Source of the DNA: Sediminibacterium sp. TEGAF015
Lineage (GTDB): Bacteria > Bacteroidota > Bacteroidia > Chitinophagales > Chitinophagaceae
Direction of reading: 5' to 3'
NCBI RefSeq assembly: GCF_025997995.1
Contig: NZ_AP026683.1
Location: 2,046,501-2,110,500 of the forward strand
DNA length: 64,000 bases
Part shown: positions 45,812 through 52,963 of the stretch, one piece after another
Position numbering within the stretch: position 1 is the stretch's first letter
How the letters are laid out: every line of letters begins with the position of its first letter
The notes under the pieces: model-generated
What the model was told of the DNA's origin: nothing
Databases searched by the model: none
What the model saw: only the letters and a program-made list of their open reading frames with translations
Made by a program: the position numbers and the translations under genes

Positions 45812-46588
45812 ATGATTGAACACATTAAAGAAGGGTATGTAAAAGTAGAGCGAGAGCACGGCATTGCAACGATTGAGTTTTTTCATCCGCAAAGCAATTC
45901 TTTACCTGGTAAAATTTTAGATGCTCTGGCAAAAGAAATTTATAGTGAAGGATTAAATAAAGAAACTAAAGTAATTGTACTGCGTTCAGCTGGAGAAAAA
46001 GTATTTTGTTCTGGCGCTTCCTTTGACGAATTAGCAGCAATTAAAAATGAAGCAGAGGGTCTTGCATTTTTTAGTGGCTTTGCTAAAGTAATCAATGCTA
46101 TGCGTACCTGCGGCAAAATCATTATTGCACGTATTCAGGGAAAATGTATTGGGGGTGGAGTTGGTCTGGCTGCTGCAGCAGACTATGCTATAGCCTGCGA
46201 AGGTGCCGATGTAAAACTGAGTGAATTGGCGGTAGGCATTGGTCCATTTGTAGTGGGGCCTGCCGTAGAAAGAAAGATAGGTTTGTCTGCTTTTTCTCAA
46301 TTGACCATAGATGCGGTTACTTTCAGACCTGCAGATTGGGCTAGAAGAAAAAGCTTGTATGCAGAACTGCATCCAGATGTAGCCGGCATGGATGAATCCA
46401 TCATCAGACTATCTACTACGCTATCTCAATCCAATCCGGATGCGTTAAAGGAATTAAAAAATATTTTCTGGAAAGGAACAGAACACTGGGATGAATTGCT
46501 AAAAGAAAGAGCTGGCATTAGTGGGCGCCTTATATTAAGCGAACACAGCAAAGCATTTATTCAGAGATTCAAACTGAAATTGTCCTAA
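45812..46588 (+). CDS. Enoyl-CoA hydratase/isomerase family protein
   Basis: 258 residues of the crotonase fold. Oxyanion-hole motifs: CSGASFDELAA and QGKCIGGGVGLAAAADYAIA. Of the two catalytic glutamates of rat crotonase, the first position is Gly (GGGVGL) and the second is kept (KLSELAVGIGPFV). That pattern recalls methylglutaconyl-CoA-hydratase-like or isomerase relatives. It sits 5 bp after paaZ, so a step in phenylacetate or fatty acyl-CoA metabolism is likely. Followed by a strong terminator. Confidence 0.88.
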   Translation: MIEHIKEGYVKVEREHGIATIEFFHPQSNSLPGKILDALAKEIYSEGLNKETKVIVLRSAGEKVFCSGASFDELAAIKNEAEGLAFFSGFAKVINAMRTCGKIIIARIQGKCIGGGVGLAAAADYAIACEGADVKLSELAVGIGPFVVGPAVERKIGLSAFSQLTIDAVTFRPADWARRKSLYAELHPDVAGMDESIIRLSTTLSQSNPDALKELKNIFWKGTEHWDELLKERAGISGRLILSEHSKAFIQRFKLKLS

Positions 46589-46621
46589 ACAGTTACGCTC
46601 ATTAACAGAACTGAGTGAAAT

Positions 46622-46658
46622 AAAAAACCTAAGGATTTAAATCCCCTTAGGTTTTTTT
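46622..46658. terminator. Bidirectional terminator between enoyl-CoA hydratase and DUF5777 genes
   Basis: AAAAAACCTAAGG and CCTTAGGTTTTTTT arms around an AT-rich loop. The right arm overlaps the last codons of the convergent DUF5777 gene. Confidence 0.88.
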
Positions 46659-47554
46659 ATGGTGAAAATTCTGGCGATATTGAATCCAAAATGTATATCC
46701 CCTTTACCCCACTGTCCATTAGTCTCATGAATAAACGTTCTTTCGGTCATGCCAGTTGAATTGGAGAAATGCAATTGAAACACGTGTCCTCCTGTTTCAA
46801 TATCAACACCTACAGAAAGGCTATTATAGAATCCGTTGAATTTTTGAAACTGATAATAGTATTCGCCCGTAAGATTTACCCGCTTGCTTACACGGATTCT
46901 TGTTCCAACACCCAGTGAATATAAATCATTAGGATCTGTAGCCAGTGGTACATTGTTATAATGCACCATGGTTGGTGTTAATTGAAATGAAAAATAATCG
47001 TTGAATTTTTTTGCTATTAAAATTTGATTGAAATAGCTGAATCTGTCTGTATAGTAAAATCCCGAACCAGTGCTGGCATCATTCAATGTCTTAAAGATTA
47101 CACCACCTACATAACTTACAGAAATAGGCATATTTACCTTACCCGTACTCTGTCTAAGAATCCGGTATTTTACAAACCCATCGTATTGTTTTAAATACGT
47201 ACTTCTGCCAATTCCAACCATCAATCTACTGTTTATGCCATAATCTAAACCCATTCGCATGGTTGCCTGGTCTAATCCAAATAAATTATAGCCGCCCGTA
47301 TTAACCCTCCCAAAACGGTGATTGATTTTTACATCCAACAAGCCAGCCCCAATATTTTCAATAGAATGACCATTTACGATACGGGTTGTTTTAAAAATGG
47401 CAGTGGTTATATCAGTGGCATTCTTATCCTTCTCTTTTTCTTCCTGTTCTTGCAGCTTAAATAAATCAACCTCCTGTGCCGCTAAGTAGTTAGAAGAAAA
47501 TACCAACAAAAACAAACCGACAAATGTGGAACGAATGAATTTCATGTTTATCAT
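46637..47554 (-). CDS. DUF5777 family outer-membrane beta-barrel protein
   Basis: 305 residues with a signal peptide (STFVGLFLLVFSSNYLAAQ). The rest alternates short amphipathic strands (AGLLDVKINHRFG, MRMGLDYGINSRLMVGIG, YDGFVKYRIL, HVFQLHFSNSTGMTE), the mark of an outer-membrane barrel, and ends FGFNIARIFTIKKP. DUF5777 proteins are a Bacteroidota family of unknown role, commonly close to YceI and cytochrome genes. It is the last gene of the run led by the ECF sigma factor and starts directly after the YceI stop. Confidence 0.82.
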   Translation of the reverse strand: MINMKFIRSTFVGLFLLVFSSNYLAAQEVDLFKLQEQEEKEKDKNATDITTAIFKTTRIVNGHSIENIGAGLLDVKINHRFGRVNTGGYNLFGLDQATMRMGLDYGINSRLMVGIGRSTYLKQYDGFVKYRILRQSTGKVNMPISVSYVGGVIFKTLNDASTGSGFYYTDRFSYFNQILIAKKFNDYFSFQLTPTMVHYNNVPLATDPNDLYSLGVGTRIRVSKRVNLTGEYYYQFQKFNGFYNSLSVGVDIETGGHVFQLHFSNSTGMTERTFIHETNGQWGKGDIHFGFNIARIFTIKKPKGI

Positions 47555-48094
47555 TTAAAAATTACAATTAACCTGCACGTTTGCTTCCGACGCAATTTTT
47601 TCACCTATATAAGAGCCGGCAATTTTATAATCTGACAGCTTAACTTTAAAATCACTTTTCAAACTGGCTTTGCCGCTTTTTACTGTAATAGTACCAGGTA
47701 CTTTAATTTTCTGGTCTACACCATGAATGTTCAGCGTTCCTTCTGCTTCCACTTTATAAGCACCGTCTGCATTAAAGTTAACAGTGGCAATATTGGTAAC
47801 AAAACCTTTAAATGATGCTTTGGGGAATTGCGTGCTTTCCAAATAGTTTTCATTAAAATGGTCTTCCATTAACTGATTCTCGAAACGAAACCCCTTAATC
47901 AAAAGAGTAAAAATGATCTGCCCGTTGGTTGGTAACATTTTACAGTCAACCTGATTGTTTACTGCTTCTATTTTAACAAGTTCCCCTGTTGCATTAAACT
48001 TGGCAACACCCGCCTTGGTTGACAATAAAGTCTGTGCATTTATATTAGCTGAAATAGCTGTAATCAATAATGCAATAATTAGGATTTTTTTCAT
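47555..48094 (-). CDS. YceI family periplasmic lipid-binding-like protein
   Basis: 179 residues with a signal peptide (ALLITAISANINAQ). The lipocalin-like YceI core includes FTLLIKGFRFENQLMEDHF, ESTQFPKASFKGFV, EAEGTLNIHGVDQKIKVPGT and ASLKSDFKVKLSDYKI. YceI proteins bind isoprenoid chains (quinone-like) in their barrel. Here the partner genes encode cytochromes and an OB-fold protein. It starts 10 bp after the OB-fold gene. Confidence 0.9.
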   Translation of the reverse strand: MKKILIIALLITAISANINAQTLLSTKAGVAKFNATGELVKIEAVNNQVDCKMLPTNGQIIFTLLIKGFRFENQLMEDHFNENYLESTQFPKASFKGFVTNIATVNFNADGAYKVEAEGTLNIHGVDQKIKVPGTITVKSGKASLKSDFKVKLSDYKIAGSYIGEKIASEANVQVNCNF

Positions 48095-48104
48095 TGTTTG
48101 TTTA

Positions 48105-48518
48105 TTAATTGTTTAGTTTAACAATTGCATCTGTAATAACTACATCGCTTGTAAAGCCGATACAAAGTCCTTTAATTGAAATTTTATTTCCCTTTTCAAT
48201 GGAATCATGCTTTTCTTTTAATGTGCAATACACACTTGAAAAATCATTGGCCCCATCAAGAGTGACAGTTGTATTTCCAGCCTGATCCTGTCCAACTTCT
48301 TTTATCATTCCTTCCACTATCAGCGCCTTATTCAGGTATTTTTGATTGGATTCGTTTTCATTTTGATTGTAATTAGCAACCAAAGCAACTGCAGTAATTG
48401 AGATTGCTTTTTCTTCGGATATATCTCTACGATGAGTCGCAGAATATATAAACACATAGTACCCAACAGAAGCTGCTATCAGCAAAACCAATCCCAGAAA
48501 GATTAGAACTTTTTTCAT
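48105..48518 (-). CDS. OB-fold (tRNA_anti-like) membrane-anchored protein
   Basis: 137 residues. A single N-terminal span (VLIFLGLVLLIAASVGYYVF) anchors a periplasmic OB-fold: KALIVEGMIKEVG, NTTVTLDG, SVYCTLKEKHDSIEKGNKISIKGLCIGF. This is the tRNA_anti-like pattern seen in Bacteroidota 'OB-fold putative lipoproteins'; the ligand is unknown. It starts 2 bp after the cytochrome gene, so it belongs to the same transcript. Confidence 0.78.
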   Translation of the reverse strand: MKKVLIFLGLVLLIAASVGYYVFIYSATHRRDISEEKAISITAVALVANYNQNENESNQKYLNKALIVEGMIKEVGQDQAGNTTVTLDGANDFSSVYCTLKEKHDSIEKGNKISIKGLCIGFTSDVVITDAIVKLNN

Positions 48519-48520
48519 AG

Positions 48521-48892
48521 TTAATTATTTAACATGCCCGCATTAATCCAGGCCTGAAATTTTGAAATATCACAGGTAGACAATTTCCCGCCGCCCTTTG
48601 GCATTGCCGAAGCCTGACCATTCTGTAAGATGGAGTTCATAAAGCGACCGCCATTAACAGAGGCTTTTACGCCATTATAAGTATCTAAGATAATACCAGC
48701 TCCTGCAGCTGCATTGCCTCCATGACAACTATTGCAGGATGCATTCAATATGGGGAGCAGTGTTGAAGAAAATTTCACATTGGCTGTATCACAATTAGCT
48801 GCAGCAGGATATACCAATTCTGCTTTGTCATAATAACAAGCGCTGAACAGGGAAATGAAAAACAAGAAAAGTATTGAAAGAGGTTTTCGCAT
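48521..48892 (-). CDS. Monoheme c-type cytochrome lipoprotein
   Basis: 123 residues with a lipoprotein signal (Cys19, LFSACYYD). Heme-binding motif Cys53-Asn-Ser-Cys56-His57 (CXXCH) and a Met in SAMPKGGGKLS that could be the axial ligand. The C-terminus FQAWINAGMLNN matches the other two cytochromes in the window. Membrane-anchored periplasmic electron carrier. Confidence 0.85.
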   Translation of the reverse strand: MRKPLSILFLFFISLFSACYYDKAELVYPAAANCDTANVKFSSTLLPILNASCNSCHGGNAAAGAGIILDTYNGVKASVNGGRFMNSILQNGQASAMPKGGGKLSTCDISKFQAWINAGMLNN

Positions 48893-48938
48893 AGCTATTT
48901 TTTTATTGAAGCATACTTGTTCATTGTGGCATACCGAT

Positions 48939-49640
48939 TTACTGAGGCATCCCCGCTTTAATCCATTTGGTCATCTGGGTAATTTTACAAGCGGCCATAG
49001 GAGCTCCTACTGGCATACGCTGACTGGCTGGTAATGTAGGCGCATGGTTAATAGCATCCAGGAATAATTGCTTGTTGGCATTTATGTAAGACTGCGTAGC
49101 CGCATAGGTTCCCAAGTATACATTGCCCGAACCAGGAGCAACTCCATGACATCCATTACAGTTATTCGCCAGTATAGTTTGAATGGCTGTTCCATAAGTA
49201 AACTTCGTGGTGTCGCAACTGTTCACACAATTGGTATTTAAAGCGCCCTGATCAATCCATTTTTTAATCAAACTAATTTGCGCACTGCTTAATGCAGGAT
49301 ACCCTCTTGGAGGCATTTCACCTTTGGTAATTATTTTATAGTATTTACTGTTGGGGGCATCTTTAGGCTTAATGCCTCGCATGATAGTATTATAATCTGT
49401 AGTTTGTACGCCTTCCGCATGAGTTGTTGCATTGTGACAACCAGCACTGGCACAATAACTCACATAAAGGGGTAAAATATCATTCTGAAAACAAACTGTA
49501 TCAGACACGGTGGTTCCAGAACCTGCAGGTCCACCAGTTACTAGTATTTCAGTCGGATTGATAGCCGAATTCAGAAATTCATGCTTACAGGCCATAAAAA
49601 AGAACCCTATCAGCAAACTTGATATAATAATCTTTTTCAT
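48939..49640 (-). CDS. Diheme c-type cytochrome-like lipoprotein
   Basis: 233 residues with a lipoprotein signal (Cys18, FFFMACKH). Two tandem cytochrome c-like modules: the first has Cys63-ASAG-Cys68-His69 (CX4CH) with Met in KGEMPPRGY; the second has Cys161-NG-Cys164-His165 (CXXCH) with Met in RMPVGAP. Each module ends in a W-I-(D/K)-x-G-(A/M) helix. Preceded by a GGCAACC-N16-TGTA site and therefore possibly a direct target of the ECF sigma factor. Confidence 0.85.
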   Translation of the reverse strand: MKKIIISSLLIGFFFMACKHEFLNSAINPTEILVTGGPAGSGTTVSDTVCFQNDILPLYVSYCASAGCHNATTHAEGVQTTDYNTIMRGIKPKDAPNSKYYKIITKGEMPPRGYPALSSAQISLIKKWIDQGALNTNCVNSCDTTKFTYGTAIQTILANNCNGCHGVAPGSGNVYLGTYAATQSYINANKQLFLDAINHAPTLPASQRMPVGAPMAACKITQMTKWIKAGMPQ

Positions 49641-49649
49641 AATAGTTAG

Positions 49650-49676
49650 TACACCGTATTTAAAAAAAGGGTTGCC
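49650..49676 (-). promoter_or_regulatory. Candidate ECF sigma promoter upstream of diheme cytochrome gene
   Basis: On the minus strand GGCAACC (49676-49670), 16 bases, then TGTA (49653-49650). The same elements with the same spacing occur upstream of the sigma gene at 51526-51552. The cytochrome ATG is 10 bp past TGTA. The 'AAC'-containing -35 is typical of ECF promoters. Confidence 0.55.
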
Positions 49677-49686
49677 TCTTAATAAA

Positions 49687-50919
49687 TTATTTTTTTTGCT
49701 TAAAAATTGGCTGTTTTAGATGAAGATAAATGGCGATGGTTCCCAGTCGATTGTGACCCTCTCCTAGTTCCTCCAAGGGAAGTTTGAATACTGGCTCAAT
49801 TTCAATAACGGCACTTCGTTTGGTTTTAATTGAAATACCAGTGCCAACCACCAAATTGCTTAGGATATGAGACTCACCAAAATCATCTGAATCGTTTTCA
49901 CTATTCCATAATAAAGGAGTATTCCCATTGAGTAGTAAGTCATATGTAAGCTTCTGTTTCAGAAAAAACAGTGAAGAAAGACCGACAGAACCAAGGAAAG
50001 AAATTTTATTGCTCGGCTTCGCCGTATATCGAACTGCCAGTGGAACTTCAAAAATGTGAAGGCTTCCTTTGACTTGTTTTAATTCAAGTGTATTGTAGGC
50101 GGGTAAATTAGGAGAAGGCTTGTATAAATAAGTCTGTCCTGATTCATAAACAGGAGTATAATTGTATAGCAAGCCAGTTCTAATAGCCCAGTTGGGTGAA
50201 AGTTGATAATTGATGCCCATACCTATACTTACACCTGGACGGTAAAATGGCTGTAAATTGGCCAATAAAAAGTCAGGTGCAAAAGAGAGATTCCATTCCC
50301 ATCTGGTTTGTTGCCTAGTTGATGGCTTTTTTAGTTGTGGGGTAATAGAAGTAGGAGGAACTGAATCTATGGGAAGCGAGGTTACCAGCGTATCGTTTTC
50401 CTTATTCGCTACATTTTTATCATTATTTGTCACCGTATTTTCCTTTTCAAGAATGTACAGGGTATCAACACTTTGTTTGTTATTTGAAATCGTTTTATGA
50501 ATACCGTTTTTTAGGTGATTTAATTTTTCTGTTACAATTGAATTTGGCTTTTCATTAGAACCAGAGATTTTACCTGAATGGTTCGTTTCACTAGAACCAA
50601 GGTTACTTTCCGAGGTTTGCGTTTCAATAGAACGTAATGTGTTATTCTCTACTTGAATAGACTTTTCTTCTACTTTAATAGCCGCTTTTTTATCTTCTTT
50701 ATTGGTTTCCCAGTTTTGATATCCAAATACCGTCCCCACTAACAAACCAACTATTACAAACCAGAAGAAAAATCTTCTTTTCTTTTTGTCAACAGGCATT
50801 TCCCTATCAAGTACCTGATGCATTGCATCCCAGTTGCCAGAACTTTTCAATTCATTATCTGCTTTTTCAAAAGCCGATTTAACCGAATTGTCAAATGAAT
50901 TAGAGTAAAATTTATCCAT
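49687..50919 (-). CDS. Membrane-anchored protein with beta-barrel-like domain, possible anti-sigma factor
   Basis: 410 residues. Residues 1-47 are cytosolic and charged (FYSNSFDNSVKSAFEKADNE), then one span at about 49-68 (RFFFWFVIVGLLVGTVFGY). A long Ser/Asn/Thr/Lys-rich linker covers about 70-205, and 205-410 is strand-rich and barrel-like (WNLSFAPDFLLANLQPFYRP, GVSIGMGINYQLSPNWAIR, VVGTGISIKTKRSAVIEIE). The gene overlaps the ECF sigma gene by 8 bp, the usual place for an anti-sigma factor. A sigma-binding role is inference. Confidence 0.7.
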   Translation of the reverse strand: MDKFYSNSFDNSVKSAFEKADNELKSSGNWDAMHQVLDREMPVDKKKRRFFFWFVIVGLLVGTVFGYQNWETNKEDKKAAIKVEEKSIQVENNTLRSIETQTSESNLGSSETNHSGKISGSNEKPNSIVTEKLNHLKNGIHKTISNNKQSVDTLYILEKENTVTNNDKNVANKENDTLVTSLPIDSVPPTSITPQLKKPSTRQQTRWEWNLSFAPDFLLANLQPFYRPGVSIGMGINYQLSPNWAIRTGLLYNYTPVYESGQTYLYKPSPNLPAYNTLELKQVKGSLHIFEVPLAVRYTAKPSNKISFLGSVGLSSLFFLKQKLTYDLLLNGNTPLLWNSENDSDDFGESHILSNLVVGTGISIKTKRSAVIEIEPVFKLPLEELGEGHNRLGTIAIYLHLKQPIFKQKK

Positions 50920-51493
50920 TCAGTCCTTTTTTCCGGTTTAATAAATTTTGTAAATGCTTCTTTGCCTTAGAAAGATTGGATTTAGATGTGCCTTCATTGA
51001 TACCTAAAATACCAGCGATTTCTTCATGCGTAAAACCATCCACTACATGCAAACAAAAAACAGTTTTATAGGCGGGTGGCAGCTTCATCACTAATTCAAT
51101 AATTTCTTTATAGCTAATGGAATTAAGAACACTTGTCTCCATTTCTTGCTCTAACGCTGAATTGTTTTCATACTGATTATCCAGCGTATTGTTGGACGCA
51201 GAAAATTTTTTATTATAATTGATACAGTTATTAATCAATACTTTCTTTGCCCAGCCCTTAAATGATGCCGAATTAAGACTGTACTGAGCCAAATTAAACT
51301 GTTCAATATTTTTAAAAACCCTCATGAATCCATCTAAAACCAAATCATCTACTTGAGTGAATTCTGAAGCATATCTTGTGCATACGGAAACAGCATAGCC
51401 ATACATCCAGTCATAGAGTTGCCTCTGGCATTGCCGATCATTTTTTCGACAGCCATCAATAAGATGCTTGATTTGCCCTTCTGTTAAACCCAA
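50912..51493 (-). CDS. ECF-type RNA polymerase sigma factor
   Basis: 193 residues from a TTG at 51493; an in-frame TAG immediately upstream rules out an earlier start. Region 2 spans about 25-90 (DDLVLDGFMRVFKNIEQFN and FKGWAKKVLINNCINY), region 4 about 130-185 (LPPAYKTVFCLHVVDGFTHE, then EIAGILGINEGTSKSNLSKA). A compact two-region sigma of the ECF group. Probably regulated by the overlapping downstream gene. First gene of the cytochrome/YceI/DUF5777 run. Confidence 0.93.
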   Translation of the reverse strand: MGLTEGQIKHLIDGCRKNDRQCQRQLYDWMYGYAVSVCTRYASEFTQVDDLVLDGFMRVFKNIEQFNLAQYSLNSASFKGWAKKVLINNCINYNKKFSASNNTLDNQYENNSALEQEMETSVLNSISYKEIIELVMKLPPAYKTVFCLHVVDGFTHEEIAGILGINEGTSKSNLSKAKKHLQNLLNRKKGLNG

Positions 51494-51517
51494 TCCTGGC
51501 TAATATTTCGTACGCTA

Positions 51518-51525
51518 CAAAACTA
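51518..51525 (-). promoter_or_regulatory. Housekeeping -7 box upstream of ECF sigma gene
   Basis: TAGTTTTG on the minus strand matches TAnnTTTG; TTTG at 51544-51541 is 15 bp upstream. It overlaps the ECF-type site at 51526-51552, so two promoters may compete here. Confidence 0.5.
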
Positions 51526-51552
51526 TACAGTAAATTGAAGCAAAGGGTTGCC
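51526..51552 (-). promoter_or_regulatory. Candidate ECF sigma autoregulatory promoter
   Basis: GGCAACC (51552-51546), 16 bases, TGTA (51529-51526) on the minus strand; the GGCAACCCTTT part is shared base for base with the site upstream of the diheme cytochrome. Located 33 bp before the sigma gene start, consistent with positive autoregulation. Confidence 0.55.
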
Positions 51553-51579
51553 TGCTTAAGAATAAAAGTTAATAAATTC

Positions 51580-52962
51580 CTAACGAAGGATTCCGGCAGC
51601 CCAGTTGACGCCATAGCTGGCTTTCAGATACTTGGCCCTTAACTGAATTAATTTTTCTGCGGTTTCTATGACTTTGTTTTCGCGGGTGTTTAAAAGAAAC
51701 AGAGAGCTTTCCCCATTCTGAAAACGAAGATTCTCGGCCTTTAACAAGGCAGTATACCCGTTATATGCCTGTTGTGCAGCAGCAATTTGTTCTTTCAATA
51801 AAGTTGCTTCTGCAAAATAGGATCTGATTTTATTTGCCGTATTCCATTGTTTTAAATTCAGCTCATAATTGGTTTCTGCAATTTTCAATTTGGCCTGCTT
51901 GTAAGATCCCTGTCCCTCTCTTAAGAAGATGGGAATCTTAAACTGAACACCCCAGACATAATTATTTTGCAAAAATGCACCACCAAAGTCTTTAAAAACA
52001 TTATATCCATTATTCAAAAGATTCGCTTTTACATTCAAAGAGGGCAATAGCGACTGAAACTTTAATTTCCTCTCCACTTCAAGTGCTTGCAGTTCAAGCG
52101 CAACACTTCTAATAGATGGGTTTTCCTGGTTTACAGTGTTAATTAGTTTTTCCGGGTCCTCAACAGACAAATACAATTGGAATTGTACCGTATCCGGAAC
52201 CAAACTAGCATTCAATAAATAGGCAGCATCATTTTCATTCCATAAAAAATTACCCAACTCCAGTTGAGCTGTTACCAGCTTCGCTTTTGCATCTGCCTGC
52301 ATCATCTGAAATTGTTGTACCTGGGTCAATGCCTCAATTGTATCAATAATCGCCCTGTCTCCATTTAAATAAGACAGTTTCACCAAACGGAAACGGTCTC
52401 TACTAATCTGCAAAAATTGATTATAAATACTATACAATTGATAGGCTCCTGCCCACTGCCAATAGGTATTATAGGCCTCAAATAACAAGTCGTTCTGCAT
52501 TTTCAGGCGATCCTGTTCACTTTGTTGTAAAGAAATTTGTGCTTGTTGTAAATTGGCTCTTCTTTGATCAATAAGCAACCCTTTTATTAATGGCATTTCC
52601 AAACCAAGATAGCTTGTTTGACCTCTAGTTATCTGGTTATTCAGAAATAGTCCTCCATTGTCTTCTAGCCCGGCTTTAATGTCCATACCGCCGATTCTGG
52701 TGGGAACTTTGAATTCAGGATTGGTATAGAAATAATAATTTTTCCCATCAAAGGTTTTCCTGCTTGCTTCCATTTCCACAGTAGGGTCAAAACCACCCTT
52801 TGCACTCAGCAAAGCTGCATTGGCTTTCTCTACTTTTATACCCGCTTGCTTAGCCAGAGGGTGAAAGCTTTTTACCTGATTAATAAATGCTTCAGGACTC
52901 AACACCTGAGCCTTTACTTGCAACACTGAAAAAAATCCAATTAAAAACAAGCAATGTCTCAT
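51580..52962 (-). CDS. TolC-family outer-membrane channel of type I-like exporter
   Basis: 460 residues with a signal peptide (CLFLIGFFSVLQVKA). Two helical repeats: LKMQNDLLFEAYNTYWQWAG and LYSIYNQFLQISRDRFRLVK in the first, QWNTANKIRSYFAEATLLKE and LRFQNGESSLFLLNTRENKV in the second. Starts 1 bp after the HlyD gene. Third part of an ABC-HlyD-TolC exporter. Confidence 0.9.
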   Translation of the reverse strand: MRHCLFLIGFFSVLQVKAQVLSPEAFINQVKSFHPLAKQAGIKVEKANAALLSAKGGFDPTVEMEASRKTFDGKNYYFYTNPEFKVPTRIGGMDIKAGLEDNGGLFLNNQITRGQTSYLGLEMPLIKGLLIDQRRANLQQAQISLQQSEQDRLKMQNDLLFEAYNTYWQWAGAYQLYSIYNQFLQISRDRFRLVKLSYLNGDRAIIDTIEALTQVQQFQMMQADAKAKLVTAQLELGNFLWNENDAAYLLNASLVPDTVQFQLYLSVEDPEKLINTVNQENPSIRSVALELQALEVERKLKFQSLLPSLNVKANLLNNGYNVFKDFGGAFLQNNYVWGVQFKIPIFLREGQGSYKQAKLKIAETNYELNLKQWNTANKIRSYFAEATLLKEQIAAAQQAYNGYTALLKAENLRFQNGESSLFLLNTRENKVIETAEKLIQLRAKYLKASYGVNWAAGILR

Positions 52963-52963
52963 A

